A stretch of 6,558 bases of DNA, taken from NCBI GenBank assembly GCA_964605185.1, contig CAZSBF010000153.1, forward strand, positions 1-6,558, written 5' to 3'. Position 1 is the stretch's first letter. Every line of letters begins with the position of its first letter. The notes under the pieces were generated by a model that was not told where the DNA came from, ran no database searches, and saw only the letters and a program-made list of their open reading frames with translations. Below, piece after piece: positions 5,521 through 6,558 of this stretch. The DNA is from JACRIM01 sp964605185. Lineage in GTDB: Bacteria > Planctomycetota > Phycisphaerae > UBA1845 > UTPLA1. The position numbers and the translations under genes are program-made.

Positions 5521-6558
5521 ATGTCCGAGCCGCAGCCTCCGACGACGGCATGGAGCAGTCCGTCGCGTCCGCCAATCTGGATGTATTTCGCGTTTTGTGC
5601 GCTGGCCTTATGCGCCTATGCCAATTCCTTCGGTACGCCGTTCCATTTCGATGACCACGATTCAATCATAGCGAACAGGTCGATCCGTTCTCTATCGGAA
5701 AGCCTATTTCCACCACCGCAGATTGGAACCGCTGGAAGGCCGATTCTGAATCTAACGCTCGCCCTCAACTACGCAGCGGGCGGTCTCAATGTCGGCGGCT
5801 ACCACGCAGTTAATTTGCTGATCCATGTGATCGCAGGTTTGTTGCTCTTCGGGCTCATTCGACGCACGTTGCTGCTGCCAAGATTGGCGTCGTCGTTTGG
5901 CGGCGCGTCCCACTGGATCGCCTTTGTTACCACAGCGCTTTGGCTGGTGCATCCGCTTCAGACAATGTGTGTGACCTACATCGTGCAGCGGGCCGAGTCG
6001 CTGGTGTCGCTGTTCTATTTGCTCACGCTCTACTGTTCGCTTCGAGCTGCGACCGAACCGCGTCCACTGGCCTGGCAGATCGGGGCAATCACAGCCTGCG
6101 CGCTTGGCATGGCCACCAAAGAAGTCATGGCCACGGTCCCTGTTGCTGTCCTGATCTATGATCGAGTCTTCCTGTCAAACACCTTCCCGGATGCCCTTCG
6201 TCGGCGGTGGGCGATATACGCAGGCTTCGGATTCTGCTGGGCCTTTCTGGGGTTTCTTGTCATCGGCGGACCGCGATCAGATACGGCAGGGTTCGGCCTG
6301 AAAGATTGGTCGCCCTTGGAATATGCCCGAACTCAGCCTGAGGTCATCCTTCATTACCTGTCGCTCGTCTTTTGGCCAAAACCATTGGTCATCGACTACG
6401 ACTGGCCTATCGCATCGTCGGCAGTGAAGATCGTTCCAGCCGCCACGGTGATCGCAATCTTGGTTTTCGTGTCAATGCGGGCGGTCCTGCGCGGGTCACC
6501 AGCTGGGTTTCTTGGCGTCTTGTTCTTTCTCATTCTCTCGGTCACGTCAAGCATAGTC
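5521..6558 (+). CDS. TMTC-like polytopic GT-C glycosyltransferase (3' end cut by window edge)
   Basis: The frame is open from ATG at 5521 to the right edge, giving 346 residues without a stop. About ten hydrophobic segments are visible, roughly at 19-37, 95-117, 133-150, 159-175, 185-198, 202-216, 231-249, 274-288, 304-322 and 328-345. The first extra-membrane loop carries an acidic pair, D44/D45 in FHFDDHD, as expected for GT-C enzymes that use polyprenyl-phosphate sugars. Further landmarks are GRPILNLTLALNY (72-84), GGYHAVNLLIHV (92-103), a histidine-proline (144-145) followed by QRAES (156-160), ATKE (198-201), and a DYDWP motif (292-296) in the region matching DUF1736. This order matches eukaryotic TMTC1-4 (O-mannosyltransferases, CAZy GT105) and bacterial homologues, which usually continue into C-terminal TPR repeats. 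Those repeats would lie beyond the window. Activity and acceptor are inferred; it may glycosylate exported proteins or a surface polymer. It starts three bases after the S46 peptidase gene. Confidence 0.78.
   Translation, partial: MSEPQPPTTAWSSPSRPPIWMYFAFCALALCAYANSFGTPFHFDDHDSIIANRSIRSLSESLFPPPQIGTAGRPILNLTLALNYAAGGLNVGGYHAVNLLIHVIAGLLLFGLIRRTLLLPRLASSFGGASHWIAFVTTALWLVHPLQTMCVTYIVQRAESLVSLFYLLTLYCSLRAATEPRPLAWQIGAITACALGMATKEVMATVPVAVLIYDRVFLSNTFPDALRRRWAIYAGFGFCWAFLGFLVIGGPRSDTAGFGLKDWSPLEYARTQPEVILHYLSLVFWPKPLVIDYDWPIASSAVKIVPAATVIAILVFVSMRAVLRGSPAGFLGVLFFLILSVTSSIV

Noticed and set aside
1..6558. Search for CRISPR arrays, IS ends, tRNA genes, toxin-antitoxin pairs and defence genes.
   Set aside because: No repeated spacers, transposase motifs, terminal inverted repeats, cloverleaf sequences or defence domains were recognised by eye.

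Overview
The window looks like chromosomal DNA of a GC-rich Gram-negative bacterium. The best guess is Planctomycetota or a similar environmental lineage. This rests on gene content: a bacterial TMTC-like membrane glycosyltransferase, an S46 exopeptidase of the subtype common in Planctomycetota and Acidobacteriota, and an exported two-domain esterase. There is no rRNA or marker gene to confirm it. I see no mobile element, CRISPR array, tRNA or rRNA.

The left part is on the minus strand. An ABC1/AarF/UbiB-type atypical kinase runs off the left edge (start at 1105, 368 codons visible). A TetR-family regulator (1706-1095) overlaps its start by 11 bases. The 111-base gap upstream of tetR holds a sigma70-like promoter, a 22-base palindrome over the -10 and start region, and a related second palindrome centred 50 bases upstream. 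The regulator therefore probably controls its own operon, including the kinase. Upstream of that, also on the minus strand, lies a secreted alpha/beta-hydrolase esterase (3326-1818).

A 118-base divergent promoter region separates the esterase from the plus-strand genes. The first is a secreted S46 dipeptidyl-peptidase (3445-5517) with a complete catalytic triad and the Gly that marks DPP7-like rather than DPP11-like specificity. Three bases after its stop begins a polytopic GT-C glycosyltransferase related to eukaryotic TMTC proteins (5521 to beyond the right edge).

Functionally there are two blocks. One is a small regulated unit (TetR plus lipid- or quinone-linked kinase). The other is an envelope block of two exported hydrolases and one membrane glycosyltransferase. 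Nothing here is clearly a new system. The points most worth following are the autoregulated tetR-ABC1 unit with its paired operators, and the S46 peptidase/TMTC-like pairing.
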